Of a stretch of DNA of 64,000 nt, positions 37,918 through 46,797 are shown one piece after another (positions within the stretch are counted from its first letter, which is position 1; each line of letters begins with the position of its first letter). The stretch is from Pectobacterium brasiliense. Lineage in GTDB: Bacteria; Pseudomonadota; Gammaproteobacteria; Enterobacterales; Enterobacteriaceae. The stretch is taken from the NCBI RefSeq assembly GCF_013449685.1, contig NZ_JACDSF010000013.1:130267-194266 (forward strand), written 5' to 3'. The position numbers were made by a program, and so were the translations under genes. Under the pieces are notes generated by a model that was not told the DNA's origin, ran no database searches, and saw nothing but the letters and a program-made list of their open reading frames with translations.

Positions 37918-38616
37918 TTATGTGGTCGGAGACGTGCCGAAAGTGGTGAGTACGTCGTGAATAAAGCGAAAATGCGGCAATGCCGTGATGAAGCCGGATT
38001 GCGTGGTCAGGTGGCAGATATCATCGCGGCGCTGGAATGACTCAGTGGACACCGTCACACCGTGAATCTCATGCAGCGGCAGGACCAGAAGATGCCCCAG
38101 CGATTCGGCCACCAGATACCATTCGCCGTACAGGCAGATAAGCCGGTAAGGCGATAACCCGTCATAGCGCTGACAGTCAGCCAGAACTGTGACACGTAGC
38201 TGCTCACCAATTGCCCGGGTCAGACGGTAAAAATGCCCCGGCAGTGTCGGCGTACCACGCAAGGGTGGATGCCAGACCAGACAGGGGGCGTCCTCGCCGC
38301 TGCCCAGCAGGGTATTAACCAGTCGGTTATCCAGGCCGGGAAACACACTGCCCATCCCGGTTTGCCGGACGAACATCAGCACATCCTGCTCATGCCGTGC
38401 CGGGTTATGGTGCTCCGGCAAACGGCAAAGGCCGTTACGGTATTCCAGGTCGAGATACATCAGCCGTTCACGGAAGTCCCGTCGCAAGGTACGGGTCGAG
38501 ACGCCGAACTCTGCCGCCAGTTTTCTGACGCTCAGCGTTTCTCCCGCCAGTAATCGGCTGATTATCAATGACAGCCTGACGGCCAGCCGGTCATATCGGC
38601 GGTCAGCCTGTGTCAT
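37918..38616 (-). CDS. WYL-domain transcriptional regulator (YfjR type)
   Basis: A 232-residue regulator. It has an N-terminal DeoR-like winged helix (SVRKLAAEFGVSTRTLRRDF) and a C-terminal WYL domain carrying the RLICLYGEWYLVAES block, a ligand-sensing fold found with phage and defence genes. It is comparable to YfjR of CP4-57. It probably controls nearby island genes. Confidence 0.85.
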   Translation of the reverse strand: MTQADRRYDRLAVRLSLIISRLLAGETLSVRKLAAEFGVSTRTLRRDFRERLMYLDLEYRNGLCRLPEHHNPARHEQDVLMFVRQTGMGSVFPGLDNRLVNTLLGSGEDAPCLVWHPPLRGTPTLPGHFYRLTRAIGEQLRVTVLADCQRYDGLSPYRLICLYGEWYLVAESLGHLLVLPLHEIHGVTVSTESFQRRDDICHLTTQSGFITALPHFRFIHDVLTTFGTSPTT

Positions 38617-38841
38617 GGTGCAGCCTCCTGAGGCAGTTAACGGAATGAAAATCCTGTGATTACTTTAAAGAGGGGCGTGGTCAGGGTATGGACACTGTGA
38701 AAAATATTTTTATTTTCAGTAAGAAAGCCGGTGGGATGCGGCCTGAGGGGCAATTGAGGTAAACAGGCTATGGGGGCAAACGCTAACGGTTGGACATACC
38801 CTGTCCAGGTGGTTACAGAGTGATAACACGTTGTCCATTAC

Positions 38842-39663
38842 TCACTGGTATGTCGCCAGCATAGTTTCCGCCATCACCCACAGTGCTCGGTTGAGTTTGA
38901 TATCGCCATCAATCCCCTTGACGGCCCGAGTGCGGGCCTGCTTTCCCTGCACGGAGCGACCGGTCAACCCGCCTTTTATCAGGTTCTCCTGTACCCGTTG
39001 ATAGGTGGTCCACAGGTCGTTGGATTCATCCTGCCAGCGGCGTGGAGCCAGTATCTGCGCTGCTGTGACCGGCTGGTGGTCTTCGCCAAAGCGGTAGGTC
39101 AGCGCCGCCTTTGCCAGCGCTACCTGAGCCCGTGGCAGCAACAGCAGTGACTGCATGGCATCCCGCTTCTCATCAATACGCTCAAAGGTGTCCAGCACGT
39201 CATAAGCCCCTTCAATCACCCGCCCCACCACATCGCCTTTGTGTGGCACCCGAACCTCACCCAACGATTCACCACAAATCAGGCCGTTCTGACACACACT
39301 GCGAAACAGCCCCGGCAACATCTGGTAGGAGCTGGAGCCGTCATGACTGTTCAGCAGAATAATTTCCGGCACCTGTTGGCCGGTGATTTGTCCTTCCCGG
39401 CGCAGGCGTAACATATGCTTGGTGTGCTCGCGTTTGCCGATATCTCTGACGCGGGTCTGGCAGGCAAAGAAGGGCTGGAACCCTTCACGCTGGAGGCTAT
39501 CCAGCAGGGTGATGGTCGGGATACAGATGTAACGTTCACTGCGCGACGCATGCTTGTCCTCGCTAAACACGCTGGGGACCACGCGGAACAATTCATCGTG
39601 TGTTAACGGTCGGTCGCGACGGATAACATTGGCGGCACCAAAGCGGGAAGCTAAACGAACCAT
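38842..39663 (-). CDS. DUF932 protein (YfjQ/YafZ family)
   Basis: A 273-residue DUF932 protein, close to E. coli YfjQ and YafZ. Typical stretches are VRLASRFGAANVIRRDRPLT, CQTRVRDIGKREHTKHMLRL and LNSHDGSSSYQMLPGLFRSV. It resembles anti-restriction or phage-borne proteins, but the biochemical role is unknown. It lies in the conserved order GTPase, DUF932, WYL regulator. Confidence 0.88.
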   Translation of the reverse strand: MVRLASRFGAANVIRRDRPLTHDELFRVVPSVFSEDKHASRSERYICIPTITLLDSLQREGFQPFFACQTRVRDIGKREHTKHMLRLRREGQITGQQVPEIILLNSHDGSSSYQMLPGLFRSVCQNGLICGESLGEVRVPHKGDVVGRVIEGAYDVLDTFERIDEKRDAMQSLLLLPRAQVALAKAALTYRFGEDHQPVTAAQILAPRRWQDESNDLWTTYQRVQENLIKGGLTGRSVQGKQARTRAVKGIDGDIKLNRALWVMAETMLATYQ

Positions 39664-39691
39664 AGGAATGTCCTCAGAAAAAGAATAAATA

Positions 39692-39718
39692 AAAGCCCTG
39701 TCACAAAAGCGACAGGGC
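39692..39718 (-). terminator. Terminator between the GTPase and DUF932 genes
   Basis: On the minus strand GCCCTGTC...GACAGGGC is followed by TTTTATTTATT. Confidence 0.7.
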
Positions 39719-39747
39719 CGGATGGGAATGAAAAGGTTAGGTGTTGC

Positions 39748-40623
39748 CTAGAATAGCAATGACCACAATGAACGGGCGAGTGACACCACGGTTTGTTTGA
39801 GGCCGCCGATAAGTGTTTTTAGTGGTGCGGGGACGACAGGCAGCGCAATCACGCTATCAAGTACGTCGCCAACCGACTGGGCAAAATCATCCTGAGCCCG
39901 GCTCTCAATAGCCACTGACCGCCAGTTGGGCTGTAGCCGGGCCGACAGCGGACTACTGGCCTTGGGCGGTAAACACTGAAACAGCGTCTCCACCATTGTT
40001 GCCATGCCCCAGCCGGTTTTTACCGATACAGCACAGACCGGATGGGTAGGAAAGAAGGTGGAACGCACTGTGACACGACGGGCATAAATATTGCCTGACT
40101 GGTTTAATGAGGGTTGCTGCGCATCCCAGTCCCATTCGTGACTGGGCTCCAGCTTATCCACCTGATTTAGGACAAACAGTATCTTGTCACGGTAGCGCTC
40201 ACCGATAACGGTGCGATAGATATGCTGGTCAATGGCAAGTGCACGGTCATCGGCCTTGAGCAACCAGAGCACAATATCAACGCGCGGCAGCCAGTGCTGG
40301 TAGAGTGCAGCATAGTCACGATCCCTATCCTCACTCTCACCGACACCGGGTAAATCGACAAACAGGATGCTGCGTTGCCCTGATGACAGCCGGAACGTAA
40401 GAGCCTGCCGGGTGCAGGCACTGTTATCACTGACCGGGGATACTTCTCCCTGAAACAGTGCATTACACAGACTGGATTTGCCCGCACCGGTTTTCCCCAT
40501 AATGCCGATGACGGGTTCGTATTGGATCAGTTGTTCAATGTGGTCAATGACGCGCTGGTGCAGGCTACCCGGCAATACTGATAGCGACGCCTGTATCTCT
40601 CGCAGGTTCTCGTAATTGGGCAT
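39748..40623 (-). CDS. YfjP/YeeP-family GTPase
   Basis: A 291-residue Era-like GTPase. G1 is GIMGKTGAGKSSLCNALF (near residue 38), G3 is FVDLPGVGE, and G4 is LFVLNQVDKLEP. The C-terminus is hydrophobic (VVSLARSLWSLLF), suggesting membrane contact. Function unknown; a constant component of CP4-57-like islands. Confidence 0.9.
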   Translation of the reverse strand: MPNYENLREIQASLSVLPGSLHQRVIDHIEQLIQYEPVIGIMGKTGAGKSSLCNALFQGEVSPVSDNSACTRQALTFRLSSGQRSILFVDLPGVGESEDRDRDYAALYQHWLPRVDIVLWLLKADDRALAIDQHIYRTVIGERYRDKILFVLNQVDKLEPSHEWDWDAQQPSLNQSGNIYARRVTVRSTFFPTHPVCAVSVKTGWGMATMVETLFQCLPPKASSPLSARLQPNWRSVAIESRAQDDFAQSVGDVLDSVIALPVVPAPLKTLIGGLKQTVVSLARSLWSLLF

Positions 40624-40646
40624 AAGGATTTCTCAGACAGAACAGC

Positions 40647-40669
40647 GTGGCGGCTATTGAAACCGCCAC
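40647..40669. terminator. Hairpin before the GTPase gene
   Basis: GTGGCGG pairs with CCGCCAC around a 9-nt loop, in the gap after the stop of the gene ending at 40707 (minus strand). Confidence 0.45.
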
Positions 40670-40706
40670 AGATTGGGGTGTGCATGGGGATAATATCTAT
40701 CTGAAA

Positions 40707-41675
40707 TTATTTTAATTGCCGATTTTTCTTTTGCTGCCAAGCGATATGAATAGCATATTCAATGACTCTGGAGTTTGAAATCCCTTCTATTTTAGAAATT
40801 TCACGAATTTTATCATGTGTTTCTTGTGAAATAGTAACGTTCAAATCCTTATGTTTTTCAGTTCTCTTTTTGATTCTGGATTTTTGTGTACTCAATGCAC
40901 TTTTAAATTTATTTATGAATAACTCTTTTCTTGCGCCATCGAAATCAAGATTAATTATTTCACACCAATTAAAATAAGCCGCATAACAGTATGCTATTTT
41001 TTCATCTATACTATCCCCACATCGATAACCTGAAGTTGTAATATTGCTATCTCTGAGGTATTTTAGTAACCAGTCAATTGTAATGCCTGTCTTTCCATTA
41101 ATACCACTAAACAAATCATTATGGGAAATCAAATCAATCCATTCATTATGTGAGTTAAGAATGAACTTTTTAATTGAGTATCCTTTTACTGCTCTTGGTA
41201 TATCCCCTCGGATTTTTTCTTTAATGAAATTTATTCTTGCTCCATGCTCTGGTGGGACTTTTTTACCTAAGGATGATTCAACAAAAACCAGTTCATCTTT
41301 TTCCCCAAGAAGAATGTCATCTTCACAGATATAACTAAGATTATCAATTTTAAGAAGAAACCAATAACTAGCCCGAGAGTCATTTTTTAGCCATGTCAAT
41401 TCATTTTCATCAGGTAGTAATTTTTCCCTATCTTCTCGAACCTTGTTAAGAAAATAATCAACCTTAATTTCATCCCCTCCCTTATTTAGAAGATATCTTT
41501 TTACTCTTTTTTCATAACTACCTATATCACTCTCTCCAGCCTCTGGAGGAAATGTTGCCCCCTTCAACTTCAAAGCGGTGAACAAAAAAAGTACAGAATC
41601 TCTACCATCCAGGAAACTAGCCATACACACCACCTCATCACTACGTGATTTTATGTATAATTCTGACAATTTCAT
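40707..41675 (-). CDS. Unrecognised protein with C-terminal ribbon-helix-helix-like segment
   Basis: About 322 residues, Lys/Asp/Ile-rich and encoded in clearly AT-rich DNA, unlike its neighbours. Most of it is unfamiliar. The last 45 residues (LNVTISQETHDKIREISKIE then GISNSRVIEYAIHIAWQQ) look like a ribbon-helix-helix DNA-binding fold. I took the ATG at 41675 (MKLSELYIKSR); upstream ATGs at 41708 and 41795 are possible. Probably an acquired cargo gene. Confidence 0.55.
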   Translation of the reverse strand: MKLSELYIKSRSDEVVCMASFLDGRDSVLFLFTALKLKGATFPPEAGESDIGSYEKRVKRYLLNKGGDEIKVDYFLNKVREDREKLLPDENELTWLKNDSRASYWFLLKIDNLSYICEDDILLGEKDELVFVESSLGKKVPPEHGARINFIKEKIRGDIPRAVKGYSIKKFILNSHNEWIDLISHNDLFSGINGKTGITIDWLLKYLRDSNITTSGYRCGDSIDEKIAYCYAAYFNWCEIINLDFDGARKELFINKFKSALSTQKSRIKKRTEKHKDLNVTISQETHDKIREISKIEGISNSRVIEYAIHIAWQQKKNRQLK

Positions 41676-42124
41676 GCTGAAAACACAATGAATATCTGAT
41701 GATTTCATGTAGATGATCATAGGCAGAGTACAGATAATTTCTCTACAAAATACCATTAGAGACAATTTATATAGACGCCTCCCCCCCATCATCAATACCT
41801 ATTTCGTTAGCTATATATACCCCAAATCATTCGAGTCAAAGGGAAGTGGAAAGGGAAAAAACTCCGATGGGCTTATTTAAGAAAATGATTTTGGTGAAAA
41901 AGCACCCCCAACGAAAAAGCAACTTTAGGCATGACAGTATGACTTGTGGAAACTAGGTGAAAAAATAAATCACGAGTAGTTCTTTATATCTTGAAGGATG
42001 TAAAATTTACACATATTAGTTGGCTACTGAGTATTTTTACAGATGGGTCAGTTGGTATAGCGGAGTCGACTGGTAAGCAAAACCCCCGGCTCTGATATCT
42101 ATTTACCAGCCGGAGAATACCAAC
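41676..42124. other. Divergent region upstream of alpA
   Basis: AT-rich, no ORF. Just before alpA, CTGGTAA (42070-42076) can pair with TTACCAG (42103-42109). CCGGCT (near 42087) can instead pair with AGCCGG (42108-42113), which overlaps the alpA ribosome-binding GGAG. Confidence 0.5.
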
Positions 42125-42337
42125 ATGGCAACGCAACCGACCTTACTGGAAGATCAGTTTATCGATATGAAATTTATCACCGCCCTCACTGAGATGACGG
42201 ATAAGTGGTTTTATAAGTTGATTCAGGATGGCGATTTCCCTGCGCCCGTTAAATTTGGCCGGAGTTCCCGTTGGCTAAGGAGTGAGGTTGAGGCTTGGCT
42301 ACAAGAGAGCATTGCCAAATCCCGAAAACAACGCTAA
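42125..42337 (+). CDS. alpA: AlpA-family phage/island regulator
   Basis: A 70-residue MerR-like winged helix protein. It contains MKFITALTEMTDKWFYKLIQ and FPAPVKFGRSSRWLRSEVEA, the hallmark AlpA sequence. E. coli AlpA activates excision of CP4-57 through its integrase region. Here it probably does the same for this island, whose integrase is about 11 kb away. Confidence 0.9.
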   Translation: MATQPTLLEDQFIDMKFITALTEMTDKWFYKLIQDGDFPAPVKFGRSSRWLRSEVEAWLQESIAKSRKQR

Positions 42338-42441
42338 CCCGCCTTTTATTCACTAATAACACTTTTTAGTCAGCTATCACCATTATCCGCATAAGCGGCG
42401 GTTTTCTGCTGCCTGAAATTCAGCATTGAAGGGAAATAACG

Positions 42442-42975
42442 ATGAAAAAAACTCCATTACTTAACCATTATCAAACTTGGCTTGATGATTTTACCCGACT
42501 AAACCTGTGCCATGGATTATTTCAACAGTCGATAACACTGTGGCACAAGCTGACGATTGCATCATGCCAGCAAGAAGATGGCAGCATATCCGTTATTGTC
42601 ATTCCACAATGTCTGCTCCAGATTATACGCACAGAGCAGGTAGTAGATTGCAATATTATTCCCCAACTGATTAAGCATATTGATTACCCCTTGCTTCCAG
42701 GCGTGCTATTCAGCGAATGTTGCCGGTTGGGAAAAAGAAAGCTGGCAGAACAATTAAAAATGCTATTCCGATTGCATACGCAACCGGAGATGCGTCATGC
42801 CCTAATACTGCTGTGCTGGTGTGATCTCATCACTGGTAGAGATTTGGATGAATGGTATTCACTACACTTGCCTGACGCTGATGAGTTAAAACAGTGGATA
42901 TCAGCACAACAAGAAACTTACCGAGGACTGGCAACGCTGACGAAGGATTACATTGAAGCCACCCGGCCATTGTGA
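42442..42975 (+). CDS. Hypothetical island protein downstream of alpA
   Basis: A 177-residue protein I cannot assign, found at the position usually occupied by an uncharacterised gene between alpA and the YfjJ/Gp2 gene in such islands. It is rich in Leu, Trp and Cys, with no clear motif. The frame continues past its TGA into a zinc-ribbon-like ORF (42976-43350), so the two could once have been one frame or simply abut by chance. Confidence 0.6.
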   Translation: MKKTPLLNHYQTWLDDFTRLNLCHGLFQQSITLWHKLTIASCQQEDGSISVIVIPQCLLQIIRTEQVVDCNIIPQLIKHIDYPLLPGVLFSECCRLGKRKLAEQLKMLFRLHTQPEMRHALILLCWCDLITGRDLDEWYSLHLPDADELKQWISAQQETYRGLATLTKDYIEATRPL

Positions 42976-43350
42976 CGGTGGGCTACGCGTATAGAAAAAT
43001 GCCACATCGTACAGAGGAGTACCGGTGAAATCGCGGCAACCCGTCAGGTCAATTCTGCTGACGATGAGTGGCGCTGCCATCACTGCCAGTGTCCGCTGGT
43101 ATTTCATCCTGCAACGATAACGACACCCGCATGGTTTGAGTATGTTATTACTGCTGGTGATCTCAACGCGCCATTACATTGCGCTTACCTTGTCTCAGAG
43201 GATCAAACATCCTCCAGTATGAAGATTATTGCACAGCTAGCACCCGTTCAGCGGGTTACACACTGGCGATGCACAATGTGTGGTAGCCACTACCGGGGGA
43301 AGAAACAGCGTTCACTGTGCAAGACAGGCATTTACAGCCGGGAAATATAA
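42976..43350 (+). pseudogene. Decayed zinc-ribbon protein without a start codon
   Basis: An open frame with no ATG or GTG start. It encodes EWRCHHCQCPLVFHPATITT and, at its end, HWRCTMCGSHYRGKKQRSLC and KTGIYSREI. The paired Cys motifs and the HY-G-K...TGIYS ending match a putative zinc-ribbon family of enterobacterial islands, but the third Cys pair is reduced to one Cys. A ribosome-binding site (AGAGGAG) and GTG at 43025 lie in the adjacent frame and give only 31 codons, which suggests that a single-base indel broke the gene. Confidence 0.6.
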
Positions 43351-43731
43351 TTGCCTGAAAGGTTGAAATACAGGCTCTACAGAGGTTCCTCAAACATAAC
43401 ACGTACCGAATCGTCTTCAGACGTTTTGGTACGTTAACAGGCCATAGTATGAGCAGGATAACTTCGGAGTAAAAATTAACCTGATTTTCTCAGGTAACAC
43501 CATACGCCACAGGCATCTTTCGGGTGTGCTTGATGACGGATTGGTATTATTAACTGTATGATATAATTGAATTATATATCCACTTGGTTACAAGTCAGGT
43601 AGTCATTCACATATCACTGTGATTCCTCTTACTGCTGTTACAGCAGTATCCCCACACATTATTAACTCATTCATTAGCCCACTACGGGTAAGGCTATGTC
43701 CTGCCTGTAGCAATCTTATAAGTGAAAAACC
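43351..43731. other. Non-coding region upstream of the YfjJ-like gene
   Basis: No coding sequence I can support. It contains an inverted repeat near 43405-43436 (ACGTACC...GGTACGT) and a short palindrome ACTGCTGTTACAGCAGT at 43631-43647, possibly operator sites. Confidence 0.45.
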
Positions 43732-44343
43732 ATGATAGATAACATTCGTATTGATCAGAGCCAGGCTCCGTTCAATGAGGCTTATCTGCAACGCATGATT
43801 AGCGTGATAAATAACGCAGTAGCCGAGCATCCGCGCACCACGGCAATACGGGTAGATTTACGCTTGCCAGACGATGAATTCAATGCACGTCAGGGCTTGA
43901 TGTCCCGTTTCGTTGAATCACTGGATGCAAAGATTGAAGCGCGATATCGGAGTAAGCAGAAGCAAGGGACACGAACATACCCCTGCCATTTGCGTCATCT
44001 CTGGGTACGCGAAGTTGGAGAGGAAAACCGAAAATCCCATTATCATGTTGTCTTATTCGTCAACAAAGACACCTTCAGCGGCCTGGGAAGGTATGACGAA
44101 AGCGGAACGGGGCTAGCATCGTTGATACAAGCAGCATGGCTGAGTGGGTTAGGCCTGAGTAACCAGTCCGATTACCGGACGCTGGTACACTTCCCTGAAA
44201 ACCCTCTCTATTATCTGGATATAAACGCTGAAGATTATCGAACGATTTATGATCGATTGACATTCAGGGTTAGCTACTTCGCCAAAGAGCGAACCAAATC
44301 GTATTGCAGGGAAGAACGGTCGTTTGGGTGCAGTCAATATTAA
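43732..44343 (+). CDS. YfjJ / inovirus Gp2-family protein
   Basis: A 203-residue protein of the Gp2/YfjJ family, related to replication initiators of filamentous phages. It has the histidine-rich HLRHLWVREVGEENRKSHYH block and ends in the family tail YFAKERTKSYCREERSFGCS. Whether it nicks DNA here is unknown. It lies in the conserved order alpA, unknown, YfjJ. Confidence 0.85.
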   Translation: MIDNIRIDQSQAPFNEAYLQRMISVINNAVAEHPRTTAIRVDLRLPDDEFNARQGLMSRFVESLDAKIEARYRSKQKQGTRTYPCHLRHLWVREVGEENRKSHYHVVLFVNKDTFSGLGRYDESGTGLASLIQAAWLSGLGLSNQSDYRTLVHFPENPLYYLDINAEDYRTIYDRLTFRVSYFAKERTKSYCREERSFGCSQY

Positions 44344-44520
44344 AGAGGTTGTGGTATTGCTGAACCGGATACACATTGGGACAATTGGCGGCTAATATGA
44401 CTGTAATCTCTAAATTACTTGGGAACACGGTCTACTATTGTGAACTTCGGTCAAATGATTGTCACATCCGCTGGCCCTGTGTTTTCTAGCAACAAATAGC
44501 TATCAGTTGGAGACTTAGCG

Positions 44521-46572
44521 ATGAGCATGAATACGTCTTTACGTGGAAGATTACGCAATACGCCTCTTCCATTAAGTCACAGTCTGATGCCGCTGTTTGA
44601 GGCGGTTGTGAATTCTATTCATGCTATAGCAGAACAGACAGCATTGCCCGGCTCTGGAGAGATTACCATCGAGATAATCCGAATACCCCAAGGGACTCTT
44701 GGGTTTGACGATGCCAAATCTCGCCGTGGAATCACTCCCCAAGAGCCTATACTTGGTTTCAAAATTTACGACAATGGCACTGGTTTTCATGATCGTAATA
44801 TGGATTCGTTCGAAACATTAGATAGCGAATACAAGGCAGGTCAGGGGTGCCGTGGAGTTGGCCGATTGCTTTGGCTTAAGGCCTTTGAGGCTGTTAATGT
44901 TTCCAGTCATTATCGAGATGCAACAGGCTCATTGAAGCACAGGACATTTTCGTTCACGGCATCTCAGGGCGTTTCAGGGATAACAGATACTGAGGCAAGC
45001 CCGAATACGAAGATTGGAACTTGTGTTCACCTTGCAGGGTTTGAAAAGAAGTATCGCGAAAAATCTGCCAAAAATGCACGAACGATTGCAAACAGCCTTT
45101 TTGAACATTGTTTATGGTATTTTGTTCGGGATGGTGGAGCACCCTCAATTTCAATTATTGATGACAATGAGCGCATTCATCTGGACGAAGTGTATAATGA
45201 ATATATGTTCTCATCTTCATCAAAAGAAACGCTTACAATTAAAGGTCAGTCTTTTGATATCACCCACTTAAAACTAAAGTCTGGTCCAGTAAAACAACCC
45301 TTTATTGCTTGGTGTGCGGCCAGTCGGGTCGTCGAAGAGGAGAACATAGCCAACAAAATCCCTGGATTACATGGCCGTATAAAGGATGAAAACGGCGATT
45401 TTATTTATGCCTGTTACGTAACTTCTCCATTCCTCGATGAGCACGTGAGACCCGAACGTATAGGTTTCGACATACAGGAAATTAGCGATGATCTTTTCTC
45501 TGGATCAGAGGTTAACCTGTCTGATATACGAAAATCGATACTTGCATCTTCCTCGCACTATCTTGAACAATACTTGCAGGAAGCTAAAGCTGCAGGTCGG
45601 GCGAGGGTTGAGAGTTTCGTTTCTCAACGAGCTCCCCGTTATCGACCAATATTGAAGCGAATTGATGAAGATCGCTTGGTTGTTGATCCAGATATATCTG
45701 ACAAAGAGTTAGATCTTCTTCTTCATAAGCAACTAGCCGAACTGGAAAGTACTTTACTTTCTGAAGGCCAAGAAATGATGAATTTTGGCATCAATGAAAA
45801 CACGGAGCAGTATAGAACCCGTCTGACAAAATATCTTGAGAAGGTAGATGATCTAAAAAAGTCTGATCTTGCCGATTATGTTTTCCATCGTAAAGTGGTG
45901 TTGGATATTCTTGCAAAAGCAATTCAGCGAGGGCCGGACGGAAAATACGTAAAAGAGGAGGTTATTCATCAGTTAATTATGCCTCTGCGTAAAACATCAG
46001 ATGAAATTCACCTTGATAGTTGTAATCTTTGGTTGATTGATGAACGTCTTGCTTTTCATGATTTCTTGGCCTCTGATAAAGCGCTTTCTTCTATGCCAAT
46101 AACAGGTTGCAACGAGAATAAAGAGCCGGATATTTGTGCTCTCAATGTATACGACGAGCCAATTTTATTTTCAGAGGGCCAGCAGGTTCCCTTGGCATCA
46201 ATCGTTATTGTGGAAATTAAGCGTCCTATGCGAAATGATGCTGGCCCTGGCGAGGATAAAGATCCAGTTGAGCAGGCGTTAGGTTATTTGGAGCGGATAC
46301 GGGAAGGTGGCGTGAAAACGGCAAATGGACGACAAATTCCACGTTCTGAAGATATTCCTGGATTCTGTTATGCAGTTTGTGATCTTACACCCTCTGTAGT
46401 CAAAAGATGTAAAACGTTGGGGCTCACGGCAACAAGTGATCACCTCGGTTATTTTGGTTACAATCCAAACTTCAAGGCCTATATAGAAGTGATCTCTTTT
46501 GATCGACTGTTGAACTCTGCTAACGAGCGTAATCGTGCGTTTTTTGACCGACTCGGTCTGCCATCAATATAA
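44521..46572 (+). CDS. GHKL-type ATPase fused to a nuclease-like C-terminal domain
   Basis: A 683-residue protein. N-terminal GHKL ATPase motifs are FEAVVNSIHA (Glu27/Asn31), IYDNGTGF (Asp84-x-Gly-x-Gly) and GCRGVGRLLWLK (G2). A coiled-coil-like linker spans about 365-480. The C-terminal part has Asp538 (EPDICALNVYDEP) and IVIVEIKRP (Glu565-x-Lys567), spaced like a PD-(D/E)xK nuclease core, then DPVEQALGYLERIREG. Similar ATPase-nuclease architectures occur in phage defence, which is the likely role, though unproven. It sits in the variable cargo zone, and its last 25 codons are duplicated at 31968-32050. Confidence 0.7.
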   Translation: MSMNTSLRGRLRNTPLPLSHSLMPLFEAVVNSIHAIAEQTALPGSGEITIEIIRIPQGTLGFDDAKSRRGITPQEPILGFKIYDNGTGFHDRNMDSFETLDSEYKAGQGCRGVGRLLWLKAFEAVNVSSHYRDATGSLKHRTFSFTASQGVSGITDTEASPNTKIGTCVHLAGFEKKYREKSAKNARTIANSLFEHCLWYFVRDGGAPSISIIDDNERIHLDEVYNEYMFSSSSKETLTIKGQSFDITHLKLKSGPVKQPFIAWCAASRVVEEENIANKIPGLHGRIKDENGDFIYACYVTSPFLDEHVRPERIGFDIQEISDDLFSGSEVNLSDIRKSILASSSHYLEQYLQEAKAAGRARVESFVSQRAPRYRPILKRIDEDRLVVDPDISDKELDLLLHKQLAELESTLLSEGQEMMNFGINENTEQYRTRLTKYLEKVDDLKKSDLADYVFHRKVVLDILAKAIQRGPDGKYVKEEVIHQLIMPLRKTSDEIHLDSCNLWLIDERLAFHDFLASDKALSSMPITGCNENKEPDICALNVYDEPILFSEGQQVPLASIVIVEIKRPMRNDAGPGEDKDPVEQALGYLERIREGGVKTANGRQIPRSEDIPGFCYAVCDLTPSVVKRCKTLGLTATSDHLGYFGYNPNFKAYIEVISFDRLLNSANERNRAFFDRLGLPSI

Positions 46573-46797
46573 ATGTCTTTTGTGTTAGATGGAGGAGGAA
46601 CACTGTGTCATCCCTAATAAATATTTTATTAGCCGTGGATAAGATAGCGATAGAGATTTATAGGTTATAAATATACGATTCTCGGACGAATCGCCTTTAT
46701 GTAATATTTGATCATTACCTACCTCTGCCACTGCAATGTGTAGATCATCTCAAGCACACTCGAGTGTGGACGTAAGCTTTATCAGGTAAAGGCTCGC

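Noticed and set aside
37846-38040. 64-codon plus-strand ORF opposite the WYL regulator
   Set aside because: Its second half is antisense to the regulator, and it has no independent support.
42045-42120. tRNA-like string before alpA (GGTCAGTTGGTATAGCGGAG)
   Set aside because: It resembles a D-arm, but no anticodon arm, T-arm or acceptor pairing can be formed.
43603-43830. 75-codon minus-strand ORF upstream of the YfjJ-like gene
   Set aside because: Overlaps the start of a well-supported gene and has no recognisable feature.
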